This document shows, piece by piece, positions 1-8,040 of a stretch of 64,000 nt of DNA (position 1 is the first letter of the stretch; each line of letters opens with the position of its first letter). The stretch comes from Streptomyces rapamycinicus NRRL 5491 (GTDB lineage: Bacteria; Actinomycetota; Actinomycetes; Streptomycetales; Streptomycetaceae). The DNA is taken from assembly GCF_024298965.1 (NCBI RefSeq), contig NZ_CP085193.1, positions 7,316,001 to 7,380,000 of the forward strand, given 5' to 3'. The translations under genes and the position numbers were made by a program. The notes beneath the pieces are model-generated. The model ran no database searches. It was not told where the DNA came from and saw nothing but the letters and a program-made list of their open reading frames with translations.

Positions 1-8
1 GTTTCACC

Positions 9-608
9 ATGCGCATTGTCGCACTCACTCTCTGTGGCGCAGCTTGTGCCGCCGTCGCGGCGGTGACGGCCGCCGCTCCGGCCCTCGCCGACCAGCGCCA
101 CTCCGCCACCACCACGATCCGGATCAGTCCGCGGGCCCTCGCCCCCGGCGCCGAGGTCGAGGTCTGGGCCTTCGGCTGCCCGGCCCGGGTGGCCACCGCC
201 TCGTCACCGGTGTTCGTGGACGACGCGGAGCTGACGCCCGAAGGGGACGCGCTCTTCAGCGAGGCGACGATCCGCTCGACGGCGGCCAAGGGGGCGCACC
301 GGGTCACCCTGGACTGCGCGGACGGCGGCCTCGTACGCGAAGACGGATCGGGCGCGGACGGCGCGGACGGCGCGGGCGGGGACCGGCAGGGCGGCGCGGG
401 CGGGGTCGCCCTCGCCGTGGAGCGCCCGCCCTCGCCCGTCGCCCCCGTCCGCGCCGGCGGGGGCGGCACCGCGCCCGACGAGGCGCGACCACGCGACGAC
501 ATCGGCGCCGCGGAGGCGTACGGCCTGGTGCTCTCCGGCGGTACGGCCGTGGCCGTCGGCGGCCTCGCGGTCCACCGCCGCCGTCACCCCTCCCGTGCCG
601 CGAGCTGA
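9..608 (+). CDS. Secreted protein with C-terminal membrane anchor, function unknown
   Basis: 199 residues. The first ~27 residues are a Sec signal peptide ending ALA-D. A compact region of about 100 residues follows, with two Cys (in FGCPA and LDCAD) that could form a disulfide. Then comes a Gly/Ala/Pro-rich linker and a C-terminal hydrophobic stretch (about 165-187) followed by a basic tail HRRRHP. That layout is typical of a sortase-handled or membrane-anchored surface protein, but I see no clear LPXTG-like motif. The gene lies 5 bp upstream of a sortase gene on the same strand, so the two are probably co-transcribed and the protein may be its client (inference). The start lies at the window edge and an upstream ribosome site cannot be judged. 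No family recognised. Confidence 0.7.
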   Translation: MRIVALTLCGAACAAVAAVTAAAPALADQRHSATTTIRISPRALAPGAEVEVWAFGCPARVATASSPVFVDDAELTPEGDALFSEATIRSTAAKGAHRVTLDCADGGLVREDGSGADGADGAGGDRQGGAGGVALAVERPPSPVAPVRAGGGGTAPDEARPRDDIGAAEAYGLVLSGGTAVAVGGLAVHRRRHPSRAAS

Positions 609-613
609 TCCCC

Positions 614-1351
614 ATGGATCTGGATACCGAGATGGACGGAAACATGGACGGCATCGGGAATCGCTTCTCCGGCCTCGGGCGGCTGGCCATCGGACTCGCC
701 TGGGCGGCGCTGCTGCTGGGCCTGTGGATGTGGGGCCGCGACACCACGGAGGGGACGGGTGGTCCGGCGCCCATGACCGGGGACGTGGCCGCGGTCGGGC
801 GGCCGTCCGCCCATCCGCTGCCCCCGGCGCACGCGCCGCTGGCCTCCGCCCGGCCGAAACGGGTCGTGATCGAGGCGGCGGGAGTCCGCGCCCCGATCGT
901 CGCCAGCGACCTGGACCGCGACGGGGCCGTGAAGCCCCCGCCCGTCAGCCGCCCCGGCACGGTCGGCTGGTACCGCGCCGGCCCCGAGCCCGGCTCCCCT
1001 GGCGCCGCGCTGCTGGTCGGCCACCTGGACACCAAGAGCAAACCGGCGGTCTTCCACGAACTGAGCGACCTCAAACGGGGGGAGCGGGTGCGGGTCGCGC
1101 GATCGGACGGGACGACGGCGGAGTTCACGGTCGAGAACGTCGAGGTGGTGCCGGAGAAGCACTTCGACGCGCGACGGGTGTACGGGTCGCGGTCCCATGA
1201 CCGCGCGGAGCTGCGGCTGATCACGTGCGGGGGCAAGTACGACCGCTCGACCCGGACGTACTCGGCGAACGTCGTCGTCTCGGCCTACCTGACCGGGACG
1301 ACGCGCTCTCCGGGCAACGTGTCGGCGGGCAGCCGCGATGCCCCGCACTAG
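614..1351 (+). CDS. Class F sortase
   Basis: 245 residues. An N-terminal membrane segment (about residues 18-38, AIGLAWAALLLGLWMWG) and a Pro-rich linker precede a sortase beta-barrel of ~150 residues. The catalytic elements are visible: His in LLVGHLDT, Cys in LITCGG, and Arg in RTYSANVVV. Sortases are transpeptidases that cut a C-terminal sorting signal and join surface proteins to peptidoglycan outside the membrane. The ATG start follows the upstream secreted-protein gene by 5 bp, so the pair forms an operon. The 3' end overlaps the longest possible frame of the next gene. Family call is secure; the client is inferred to be the neighbour. Confidence 0.88.
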   Translation: MDLDTEMDGNMDGIGNRFSGLGRLAIGLAWAALLLGLWMWGRDTTEGTGGPAPMTGDVAAVGRPSAHPLPPAHAPLASARPKRVVIEAAGVRAPIVASDLDRDGAVKPPPVSRPGTVGWYRAGPEPGSPGAALLVGHLDTKSKPAVFHELSDLKRGERVRVARSDGTTAEFTVENVEVVPEKHFDARRVYGSRSHDRAELRLITCGGKYDRSTRTYSANVVVSAYLTGTTRSPGNVSAGSRDAPH

Positions 1352-2552
1352 CCGGTGGTGCGACGGGTGGGCGCCTGCGGCGGGCAAAGCCCCCACCCCG
1401 CCCCTCCCCGAAACTGGGGCTCTGCCCCAGACCCCGGGGCCCAGGGACGAAGCCCCTGCCACGCGGCGGAGCCGCATATCGAAATGGTGCGGGAAGGGGG
1501 GCCGTACCCACACCGGCATCCGCGGCCGTACTCGCGTGGTCTCCGTCGCCGCCGGGGCGCTCCTGTCGTGCGTCGTGGTCTCCGGGTGCTTCGGGGCCTC
1601 GGAGGGGGACAGTGACCATGCCTCGCTGGCCGGGCAGCAGCCGAAGCAGCGGCCCAAGGCCACGATCCCCTATTGGGTGAATCCGGATGGCAGCGCGGCG
1701 CGCCAGGTCGTGGCGTATCGGAAGAGGGGCGAGGACGGCGAGGCCAGGCTGGTAGAGAAGATCGCGGAGCAGCCCGTCGCGGAGTGGCTGGGGGTGGACG
1801 ACCCGGAGGGGCAGGCGCGGGGGTTCACCGCGGCCGCGGATCAGGTGAACCGGGATGCGCTGCTGGTCTTCTACAACATTCCGCACCGCGACTGCGGGCA
1901 GTACTCCAAGGGCGGCGCGGCCGACGGCGACGCCTATCGCACCTGGCTGGACCGGGTGGTCCGGGGGATCGGCGAGCGCCGGGCGACGGTCATCCTGGAG
2001 CCCGACGCGCTGCCGCACGTGGTGGACGGCTGTACGCCCAGGAAGTTCCACGAGGAGCGGTACGACTTACTGACCGGCGCGGTGGACAAGCTCAAGGGGC
2101 TACCGCGCACCAAGGTCTATCTGGACGCCGGAAACCCCCACTGGATCAAGGACCCGCGCCGGATGGTCGAGCCGCTGAAGCGGGCCGGTATCCGTAAGGC
2201 CGACGGCTTCGCGCTGAACACGTCGAACTATCAGACGACCCAGGAGAACCGGGCGTACGGCAAGCGGCTGTCCGCGCTGATGGGCGGCAAGCCCTTCGTG
2301 ATCGACACCAGCCGTAACGGCAATGGCCCGGCCCCGGGGAAGAACGACCCGCAGGCGTGGTGCAATCCGAAGGGCCGGGCGCTGGGCGAGCGGCCGACCG
2401 TCGACACCGGGGACAGGTGGATCGACGCCTATCTGTGGATCAAGCGTCCGGGCGAGTCGGACGGCACCTGCAAGGGCGGTCCCACCGCGGGTCGGTGGTG
2501 GCCCCGGTACGCGCTCGATCTCGCCCGTAACGCCGACCGTGGAAATGGTTAG
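1338..2552 (+). CDS. Glycoside hydrolase family 6 lipoprotein (endoglucanase-like)
   Basis: GH6 catalytic domain from about residue 110 to the end. Visible family motifs: VILEPDALP (active-site Asp), YLDAGNPHW, DTSRNG, WCNPKGRALG and YLWIKRPGESDGTC. GH6 enzymes hydrolyse beta-1,4-glucans with inversion. A lipobox-like VVVSGC follows a hydrophobic run, so the enzyme is probably a secreted lipoprotein. The start is doubtful: the ATG at 1338 reads through a GC-rich palindromic repeat, and the true start may be near 1500-1536 (GTG at 1536). Codon 244 counted from 1338 (2067-2069) is TTA, so translation should need bldA tRNA. It is convergent with, and 3 bp from, a GlxA-like oxidase gene; in S. 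lividans/S. coelicolor a GH6 (CslZ) sits by glxA. Confidence 0.85.
   Translation: MPRTSRWCDGWAPAAGKAPTPPLPETGALPQTPGPRDEAPATRRSRISKWCGKGGRTHTGIRGRTRVVSVAAGALLSCVVVSGCFGASEGDSDHASLAGQQPKQRPKATIPYWVNPDGSAARQVVAYRKRGEDGEARLVEKIAEQPVAEWLGVDDPEGQARGFTAAADQVNRDALLVFYNIPHRDCGQYSKGGAADGDAYRTWLDRVVRGIGERRATVILEPDALPHVVDGCTPRKFHEERYDLLTGAVDKLKGLPRTKVYLDAGNPHWIKDPRRMVEPLKRAGIRKADGFALNTSNYQTTQENRAYGKRLSALMGGKPFVIDTSRNGNGPAPGKNDPQAWCNPKGRALGERPTVDTGDRWIDAYLWIKRPGESDGTCKGGPTAGRWWPRYALDLARNADRGNG
1373..1440. repeat. GC-rich palindromic intergenic repeat, copy 1
   Basis: A ~65 bp stretch beginning GCCTGCGGCGGGC and carrying the self-complementary core GGGGCTCTGCCCC. It recurs with mismatches at 48486-48549 and, inverted, at 48751-48820. 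It is of the kind of dispersed GC-rich hairpin common between Streptomyces genes. It separates the sortase and GH6 genes and makes the GH6 start uncertain. Confidence 0.6.
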
Positions 2553-2555
2553 CCG

Positions 2556-4502
2556 TCACTTCTTCGTGGGGGCGGGCACTCTCACCCATGCCGCCTTCGA
2601 CGGCGTCCCCTGGTCGTCCACCGCGTTGAGCATGTACCACCCCGGCGGCACCACGGACGAGTCCTTCGGCAGGGTCACCGTCACCCCGTCCTTCGTCCGG
2701 GTGAAGTCAAGGGCGATCGACCGTTGCTCGACATTGGTCACATGGGTGAAGGAGCCGGGCCGGATCAGCCGCATCTTGGTGATCGCCGATGCGTGCGCGG
2801 TCCGGTACGTGGTCTTCCCGCCGAGCTTGACCGTCCTGGGCGCGGTGTCGGCGAGCTTCGGACGGGAGTCGCGGAAGAGATACGGCGGGGTGTAGAGGTC
2901 GATCTGCTGCTGGAACTCACCCGGCGTGGTGTTGGCCTTGTCGGCGAAGAGCGAGTCCGAGCCGAAGGTCATGACCCGGCCGTCCGGCAGGAGCAGCGCC
3001 CCCGAGTGGTAGTTGCGGCCCACCAGCGGATCGGCCACCGCGCGCGCGGTGTCGCTCTTCGGGTTGTAGAGCTCGGCCTTCAGCACATTGGTGGCGCCGC
3101 GGCCCCGGTAGTCGCCCGAGCCGTTCGTGGTCAGGACGGTGTCATCGGGCAGGATCACACTGCTCGGATAGCGCACCTTGGCGTACAGTTCCGGGCCATT
3201 GCGGAACCGCGGCTTATCGGCGTGCAGATCGACGATCCGGGTCTTCGCCGTGGATTTGGGGTCCTCGCCGACCCCGCCCCCGCCCTGCACCATGTACCGC
3301 TGGTCCTGCGCGGGCGGCAGCAGCACGGACATCGACGTCTCCAGGGCGTCGGAGTCGCTGATGCCCGGGACCACATCGAACCGATTGGTCTTCAGGTTCC
3401 AGATGCCGGGCGTGCGGCCCTTGTCGTCCGGGCCGTATCCGGCGTTCGAGCCGGTGTAGAAGATCCGGCCCTTGTCGGTCAGGAACAGCGCGGGGTAGGT
3501 CGGGAAGAAGCGCTTCTTGGGCAGGTACTTCCACTTCTTGGTCTTGGGGTTGTAGATCTCGTTCTTCCCCGGCACCACCTGGCCGATCTCGTCCAGCCCG
3601 GAGACCGCGAGCACCTTGCCGTCCTGGAGAGTGGTCAGGGTCGGGTACCAGCGGGCCTCGTTCATCGGATCGACCGGGACATACCGCTCGGCCTCCGGGT
3701 CGAACTCATACGCCTGCTTGATGCCCTGGAAGTCCTTCTTGTCGAACGACAGCTTCTGGGCGATCCCGTAGAAGTTCCGCTTGTCCTTTCCCTTCAGCCC
3801 GGAGATCCGGTAGTTGTCCTCGGTGCCGGTCTGGTACTTCTTGCCCTTGCGCAGCGCCTCCACATAGACCCGTGCCGTGCTCGCGGTGACGGTGATCTTC
3901 CCCTTGCGGTTCTTGCTCTTCTTCGCGCGCGGAACGAGAATCGGGTCCTTGGACTCGAAGGTCTTGCCGTTCTCCTTGCCCGTGAAGCGGGTCCCGGCGG
4001 GGAGGGTCTTCGGTTTGTCGGGGCTCTCGTTGTGGACGAACATCAGTCCGCCCGCCTTCTCGACATCGCCCCTGAGCTTCTCATAGCGCTGGGTACCGCC
4101 CGCCACCAGCAGTTTTCCATCCGGGAGCTGGCTGTGCCCGGAGCAGAAGAGATCCTTGGGGGTGGGAATGTTGGTGAAGGTGTTCTTCTCCGGGTCCCAC
4201 AGGACGCTGCGGAAGGATTTGGCGGCGAAGTTCTTGGCGTTGTTCCCGGATCCGGCCACCAGCAGTACCTTGCCGGTGTGCAGCAGGGCGGCGTGGATCG
4301 TATTGATCCGGTATTCCTCGGGGACATCGACCACGTCCCAGTGGCCGTTCTGCGCCTTGTACTCCGGTTGGTTGATTTTGTACTTGTGGTACTTGTCCGA
4401 GCTGAAACGGTAGAGGGCCGGGCCGTTCATTCCGGCCAGCACGAAGACAGCCGCCGCACCGATCCCGAAGCGGCGGGTGCGGCGACTCGGTCGGTACTTC
4501 AC
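2556..4502 (-). CDS. glxA: GlxA-type copper radical oxidase (galactose/glyoxal oxidase family)
   Basis: 648 residues from a GTG start. One N-terminal membrane anchor (about 11-30) is followed by a seven-bladed kelch-type propeller and a C-terminal DUF1929 immunoglobulin-like domain. The residues for a mono-copper centre with a Tyr-Cys crosslink are visible: Cys in DLFCSGHSQLPDG, Tyr in RWYPTLTTL, Tyr-His in GRNYHSGALLLPDG, and His in GSFTHVTN. GlxA of S. lividans is an extracytoplasmic oxidase needed for deposition of a glycan at hyphal tips and for development, and works with the synthase CslA. Here the region upstream of glxA holds a divergent uppS instead of cslA, while a GH6 gene lies convergently downstream. 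The family call is strong; pairing with an unseen CslA elsewhere is inferred. Confidence 0.9.
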   Translation of the reverse strand: MKYRPSRRTRRFGIGAAAVFVLAGMNGPALYRFSSDKYHKYKINQPEYKAQNGHWDVVDVPEEYRINTIHAALLHTGKVLLVAGSGNNAKNFAAKSFRSVLWDPEKNTFTNIPTPKDLFCSGHSQLPDGKLLVAGGTQRYEKLRGDVEKAGGLMFVHNESPDKPKTLPAGTRFTGKENGKTFESKDPILVPRAKKSKNRKGKITVTASTARVYVEALRKGKKYQTGTEDNYRISGLKGKDKRNFYGIAQKLSFDKKDFQGIKQAYEFDPEAERYVPVDPMNEARWYPTLTTLQDGKVLAVSGLDEIGQVVPGKNEIYNPKTKKWKYLPKKRFFPTYPALFLTDKGRIFYTGSNAGYGPDDKGRTPGIWNLKTNRFDVVPGISDSDALETSMSVLLPPAQDQRYMVQGGGGVGEDPKSTAKTRIVDLHADKPRFRNGPELYAKVRYPSSVILPDDTVLTTNGSGDYRGRGATNVLKAELYNPKSDTARAVADPLVGRNYHSGALLLPDGRVMTFGSDSLFADKANTTPGEFQQQIDLYTPPYLFRDSRPKLADTAPRTVKLGGKTTYRTAHASAITKMRLIRPGSFTHVTNVEQRSIALDFTRTKDGVTVTLPKDSSVVPPGWYMLNAVDDQGTPSKAAWVRVPAPTKK

Positions 4503-4751
4503 TTCTTATCGTCCCCCAAGGGCGGGCTGCGTGTTCCGGCAAGCAACGTCTAAACGGTCATCGTGGGGCGAATGTGGCCGAAGTGGAAGGAAGTGGCGAG
4601 CGACCCGCCGAAGACCACCAGGAAGAACTCGGACAAGGGTTCCAAGGGTGAATGTGTGGCTCCGGCGCGCCATTCGGGCTCGGGGGCTGGCACCCTGCTT
4701 CAGGTGCGATCGCCGCTTGACCTGTGGTGGCTCGCCAAGGGGAGGGCTGCC

Positions 4752-5549
4752 GTGGTAGCTGGGCACACCGTGGGCGATGCGTTCGCCGATCCCGCTTCCG
4801 CGCCGCGGTTCGCCGATGGTGACCGGTCGCTCAGGGCGCCGCGTCACGTGGCGTGTGTGATGGACGGCAACGGACGGTGGGCGGCCCAGCGGTCGCTGCC
4901 GCGTACGTCGGGTCATCGGGCGGCGGAGACGACCGTGATCGACGTCATCGAGGCGGCTCGGGCCGCGGGCGTGGAGTGGCTGAGCCTGTACGCCTTCTCC
5001 ACCGAGAACTGGAGCCGGCCGAGTGCCGAGGTCGACTATTTGATGCGGCTGGTGCGCACGGTGGTGCGCAAGCACGCGCCGCTGCTGCACGCACGGGGGA
5101 TCCGCTGCCGTTTCCTCGGGGTGAGCGACCAGAGGATCCCTCGGGCACTGGCACGCGACTTCGCCGACCTGATGACGCTGACCGGCGACAACCGAGGTAT
5201 GACCCTGACCGTCGCGTTCGATCACGGCGGCCGCGGGGACATCGTCGCGGCCGCGCGGTCACTGATCCGCGCGGGTGTGGCGGCCGAGGCGGTGGACGAG
5301 CGGAGTTTCGCCGCCCATCTGCCCTTCCCCGACACACCCGACGTGGACCTGGTCATCCGGACCTCGGGGGAACAGCGCATCTCCAACTTCATGCTCTGGC
5401 AGGTCGCCTACGCGGAATGGGTCTTCCCGGCCGTGCTCTGGCCCGACTTCCGCGCGCCGCACTTCCTCGAATGTCTGCACACCTACCGGCAACGCGATCG
5501 CCGCTTCGGCGGCGTGCTGCCCGAGCAGAACGGAGATTCCCGATCGTGA
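4752..5549 (+). CDS. uppS: cis-Prenyltransferase (isoprenyl/polyprenyl diphosphate synthase)
   Basis: About 265 residues. I chose the GTG at 4752 because AGGGCTGCC precedes it closely and the family begins there; a longer frame runs to 4563. Diagnostic motifs are the P-loop CVMDGNGRWA, SLYAFSTENWSRP, VAFDHGGRGD and RTSGEQRISNFMLWQ. These enzymes condense isopentenyl diphosphate with an allylic primer in cis, usually for undecaprenyl or decaprenyl phosphate in the cytosol. The next gene starts inside this stop codon (GTGA overlap) and encodes a DUF2236 oxygenase-like protein, so this copy may make a special linear prenyl chain and not the housekeeping carrier (inference). Confidence 0.88.
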   Translation: MVAGHTVGDAFADPASAPRFADGDRSLRAPRHVACVMDGNGRWAAQRSLPRTSGHRAAETTVIDVIEAARAAGVEWLSLYAFSTENWSRPSAEVDYLMRLVRTVVRKHAPLLHARGIRCRFLGVSDQRIPRALARDFADLMTLTGDNRGMTLTVAFDHGGRGDIVAAARSLIRAGVAAEAVDERSFAAHLPFPDTPDVDLVIRTSGEQRISNFMLWQVAYAEWVFPAVLWPDFRAPHFLECLHTYRQRDRRFGGVLPEQNGDSRS

Positions 5550-7003
5550 CCACCGCAGACGGCGGGACCCCCGAAGGCGCCCAGGACGGTGGGCTGTTCG
5601 GCGCGGGCTCGCAGTTCCAGGAATTCGTCAACGATCCGCGATGGGCCCTGGCCATGGTCCGGGCGACTGTACTGGAGGCCGCGCACCCGCAGGTCGGCGC
5701 CGCGCTGATCGACAACTCCACTTTCGTCGCCCACCCGTGGCGACGGCTGCGCAACACCCTCCGCAGCTTGCAGCGCATGTTCGGTGACGACGAACAGCTA
5801 AGGCTCCGCGAGGCGGCACGGCTGAACCGCCTCCACGCACGGCTCAGCGGAACCGACCCGCGGGGCCGGCCCTACAACGCGCTGGACCCCGCCGTACGGG
5901 CCTGGGTGGTGGCCACCATCTTCGAGTCCACCGTGACCATGTGCCGACTCAGCGGACAGCCTCTTGAGCAGCAGGCCATGGAGCGGCTGTACACCGAGTT
6001 CCAGGCATACCTGGCCGCCATGGGAGACGAGGCCGGTCACCTGCCGCCCACCCTCTCCGAGTTCTGGCTCTACTACGACCACGTCGTGGCGCGGGAGCTG
6101 GAGAACACCGAGGCGATGCGGATCATCCTCTACAAGCTGTTCGACCATCTGCCCGCTCCGGCCCTGTTGGGCGGGTTACCCACGCTGTGGGCCACCGGCC
6201 GGGCCGTCGTCGGCCCGCTCATCGGGGCGATCACCGTAGCCTCGCTCCCGGAGCCCTTCCGACGGCGTGCCGGGCTGCCCGAGATGCCCGGTGCGCAGAC
6301 CCTGATGCAGGGGGCTTATCTGGCCGTCGGTCTGACCCGGTTCCTGCCGGACGGCTGGGTCCGAGCCGACGCCATCGCCGACCTGCTGGCTCTCTCGCCC
6401 CACAGTGACGACCCACGGGCTCGGGCGGTCACCGCCCTGCACGACAAAATGCGGCGAGCCGGTGCCCTGATCCGGCTCATCACGCCTCTCCCTCCGCAAC
6501 CGGAACCCGTCGCCCGCACCGGCACCGAACGCGGTGCGGAGGAGTTCTTCCGCGAGGTGCTCGACCAGACCGGCGACGGGTACCTGGACTGGCCGGACCT
6601 CGCCGCCATGGCCCGCGAACTGTCCACCCGCCTCGATCTGGCGGAGCCCGAGGAAACGAGGCTCTACAACGCCTACGCCGACTGGTGGCGTGAGCTCCAG
6701 ACGGCACTGGACACCGACGGTGACGGCCGCGTCAGCGCCCACGAGTACGCCGCCGCCGTTCCCTCCCTGGCCGGGCCCGCACTGATCAAGGTCGCTGAGG
6801 TCCTCTTCGACGCCACGGACAAGGACGGCGATCAGCACATCGACGCCGACGAATACCGGACGCTGTTCCAGACGGCGTTCCACCGCGACACCGTCGGCAC
6901 CGGCCATACCTACACGCGCGGCGCCTTCACCGGGGACTTCCTCGCCTTCATGTCCGGCCGCCGACGATCGGCAGCCTACGACCCTCTGCTCGCCCAGGCG
7001 TGA
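5546..7003 (+). CDS. DUF2236 (MpaB/Lcp-like oxygenase) protein with C-terminal EF-hands
   Basis: 485 residues from a GTG overlapping the uppS stop. Residues ~20-300 match the DUF2236 family, with HPQVGAALIDNSTF, LHARLSG and YNALDPAVRAWVVATIFES. This is a helical fold shared with latex-clearing protein and the fungal MpaB prenyl side-chain oxygenase. The C-terminus carries three calcium loops: DQTGDGYLDW (~340), DTDGDGRVSAHEY (~388) and DKDGDQHIDADEY (~425). The fusion of an oxygenase-like fold with calmodulin-like hands, translationally coupled to a prenyl synthase, suggests calcium-responsive prenyl chemistry (inference). Codon 211 (6176-6178) is TTA, implying bldA control. No signal peptide is visible. 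Catalysis is not proven. Confidence 0.75.
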   Translation: MTTADGGTPEGAQDGGLFGAGSQFQEFVNDPRWALAMVRATVLEAAHPQVGAALIDNSTFVAHPWRRLRNTLRSLQRMFGDDEQLRLREAARLNRLHARLSGTDPRGRPYNALDPAVRAWVVATIFESTVTMCRLSGQPLEQQAMERLYTEFQAYLAAMGDEAGHLPPTLSEFWLYYDHVVARELENTEAMRIILYKLFDHLPAPALLGGLPTLWATGRAVVGPLIGAITVASLPEPFRRRAGLPEMPGAQTLMQGAYLAVGLTRFLPDGWVRADAIADLLALSPHSDDPRARAVTALHDKMRRAGALIRLITPLPPQPEPVARTGTERGAEEFFREVLDQTGDGYLDWPDLAAMARELSTRLDLAEPEETRLYNAYADWWRELQTALDTDGDGRVSAHEYAAAVPSLAGPALIKVAEVLFDATDKDGDQHIDADEYRTLFQTAFHRDTVGTGHTYTRGAFTGDFLAFMSGRRRSAAYDPLLAQA

Positions 7004-7008
7004 GCCGC

Positions 7009-7695
7009 TCAGTCGCGATGCGCCGACCGCAGTCGGATGCGGATGTTCCCGAAGTGGTCGCGGATCGCCTCTTCGGCCCGTAGGGCGTCCCCCGAGCGCA
7101 CCGACTCCAGGATCTCCCGGTGCTGTTTGCAGGTGACCCTTGGATCGGTGGGCACGTCCACGAGGTCGGTCCGCACCCGGTGGAAGGCGTCCCAGAACGC
7201 CTCCAGCACCTCGCTCAGCAGCGTGTTGTCCAGGCTCCCGTAGAGCGCGGCGTGAAACGCCCGGTCGGTCTCGGCCCGCACCGAGCCCTCCGCCGCCTCC
7301 GCCTCCATCCGCCGCACGACCGCGTCCAGCTCGGCGAGATCCGCCTCCGGGATGCGGCCTGCCAGCCGCGCGATCAGCCCCGTCTCCACGGCCTCGCGCA
7401 GTTCGAGGAGTTGGAGCAGGCTGTCCTCGCCCCGGTAGTGCCCGGCGACGGTACGGAAGATCAGCCCCTCGATCATCGGCGCCATCGACATCGGCCCGAC
7501 GTACGTCCCGAAGCCGTGCCGGATCTCCACGATCCCCATCGCCTGGAGCGCCTTGAGCGCCTCCCGCACGGAGTTACGGCTGACGCCGAGCAGTTCCATC
7601 AGCTCGGTCTCGGTGGGCAGCGGGGCGCCCGAGGGGAGCCGCTGGTCGATGATCAGCCGCTTGATGCGTTCCTGTATGTGCGCCGCCACCGCCAC
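7009..7695 (-). CDS. FadR/GntR-family transcriptional regulator (FCD domain)
   Basis: 228 residues from a GTG start. The N-terminal winged helix (residues 8-70) includes LPTETELMELLGVSRNSVREALKAL and GFGTYV. The C-terminal ~145 residues are the all-helical FCD ligand-binding domain, with ELREAVETGL, DRAFHAALY and HREILESVRSGD. FadR-subfamily proteins are dimeric metabolite-responsive regulators, usually of organic-acid uptake or use. The gene is convergent with the DUF2236 gene and does not sit beside an obvious catabolic target, so its ligand cannot be named. Confidence 0.88.
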   Translation of the reverse strand: MAVAAHIQERIKRLIIDQRLPSGAPLPTETELMELLGVSRNSVREALKALQAMGIVEIRHGFGTYVGPMSMAPMIEGLIFRTVAGHYRGEDSLLQLLELREAVETGLIARLAGRIPEADLAELDAVVRRMEAEAAEGSVRAETDRAFHAALYGSLDNTLLSEVLEAFWDAFHRVRTDLVDVPTDPRVTCKQHREILESVRSGDALRAEEAIRDHFGNIRIRLRSAHRD

Positions 7696-7734
7696 CTCCG
7701 ATCCGAATAGCTTAGCGGCGGCGGCACGAGCAGG

Positions 7735-8040
7735 TCAGATGTGCGCGATGAAGGCGGCCCAGGCTTCGGGGGACACAGTGAGCCGACCCCCCTGGGGGGT
7801 TTTGGAGTCGCGGATGTGGACGGCCCCGGTGCGTATGGCTACCTCGACGCAGTTGCCGCCTCCGCCTCCGCTGTAGCTGCTCTTGGTGAACGCGACCTCG
7901 ACGCAGTCGCCGCCGCCGCTTCCGCTGTAGCTGCTCTTGTGCCAGCCGGGCTGGGTGAATGCGACCTCGACGCAGTCGCCGCCTCCGCCTCCGCTGTAGC
8001 TGCTCTTGAACCACTTCAGGCCCGTGGTGCTGCTGCTCAT
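7735..8040 (-). CDS. DUF397 protein with triplicated KSSYSG repeat
   Basis: 101 residues. DUF397 proteins are small Streptomyces proteins that pair with XRE/DUF5753 regulators. Normally one W-x-KSS-xS module is present; here the module KSSYSG-GGGG-DCVEVA occurs three times (residues ~11-27, 34-50 and 52-68), the last followed by the ordinary tail HIRDSKTPQGGRLTV. The copies are nearly identical at DNA level, consistent with recent tandem duplication by slippage. The start codon overlaps the stop of the upstream regulator (ATGA), so the two are translated together. It may modulate that regulator's binding (family inference). Confidence 0.8.
   Translation of the reverse strand: MSSSTTGLKWFKSSYSGGGGGDCVEVAFTQPGWHKSSYSGSGGGDCVEVAFTKSSYSGGGGGNCVEVAIRTGAVHIRDSKTPQGGRLTVSPEAWAAFIAHI

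Noticed and set aside
44..613. Extension of the sortase frame upstream to 44
   Set aside because: The extension is the Arg/Gly-rich shadow of the secreted-protein gene. The ATG at 614 followed by a clear membrane anchor fits the sortase.
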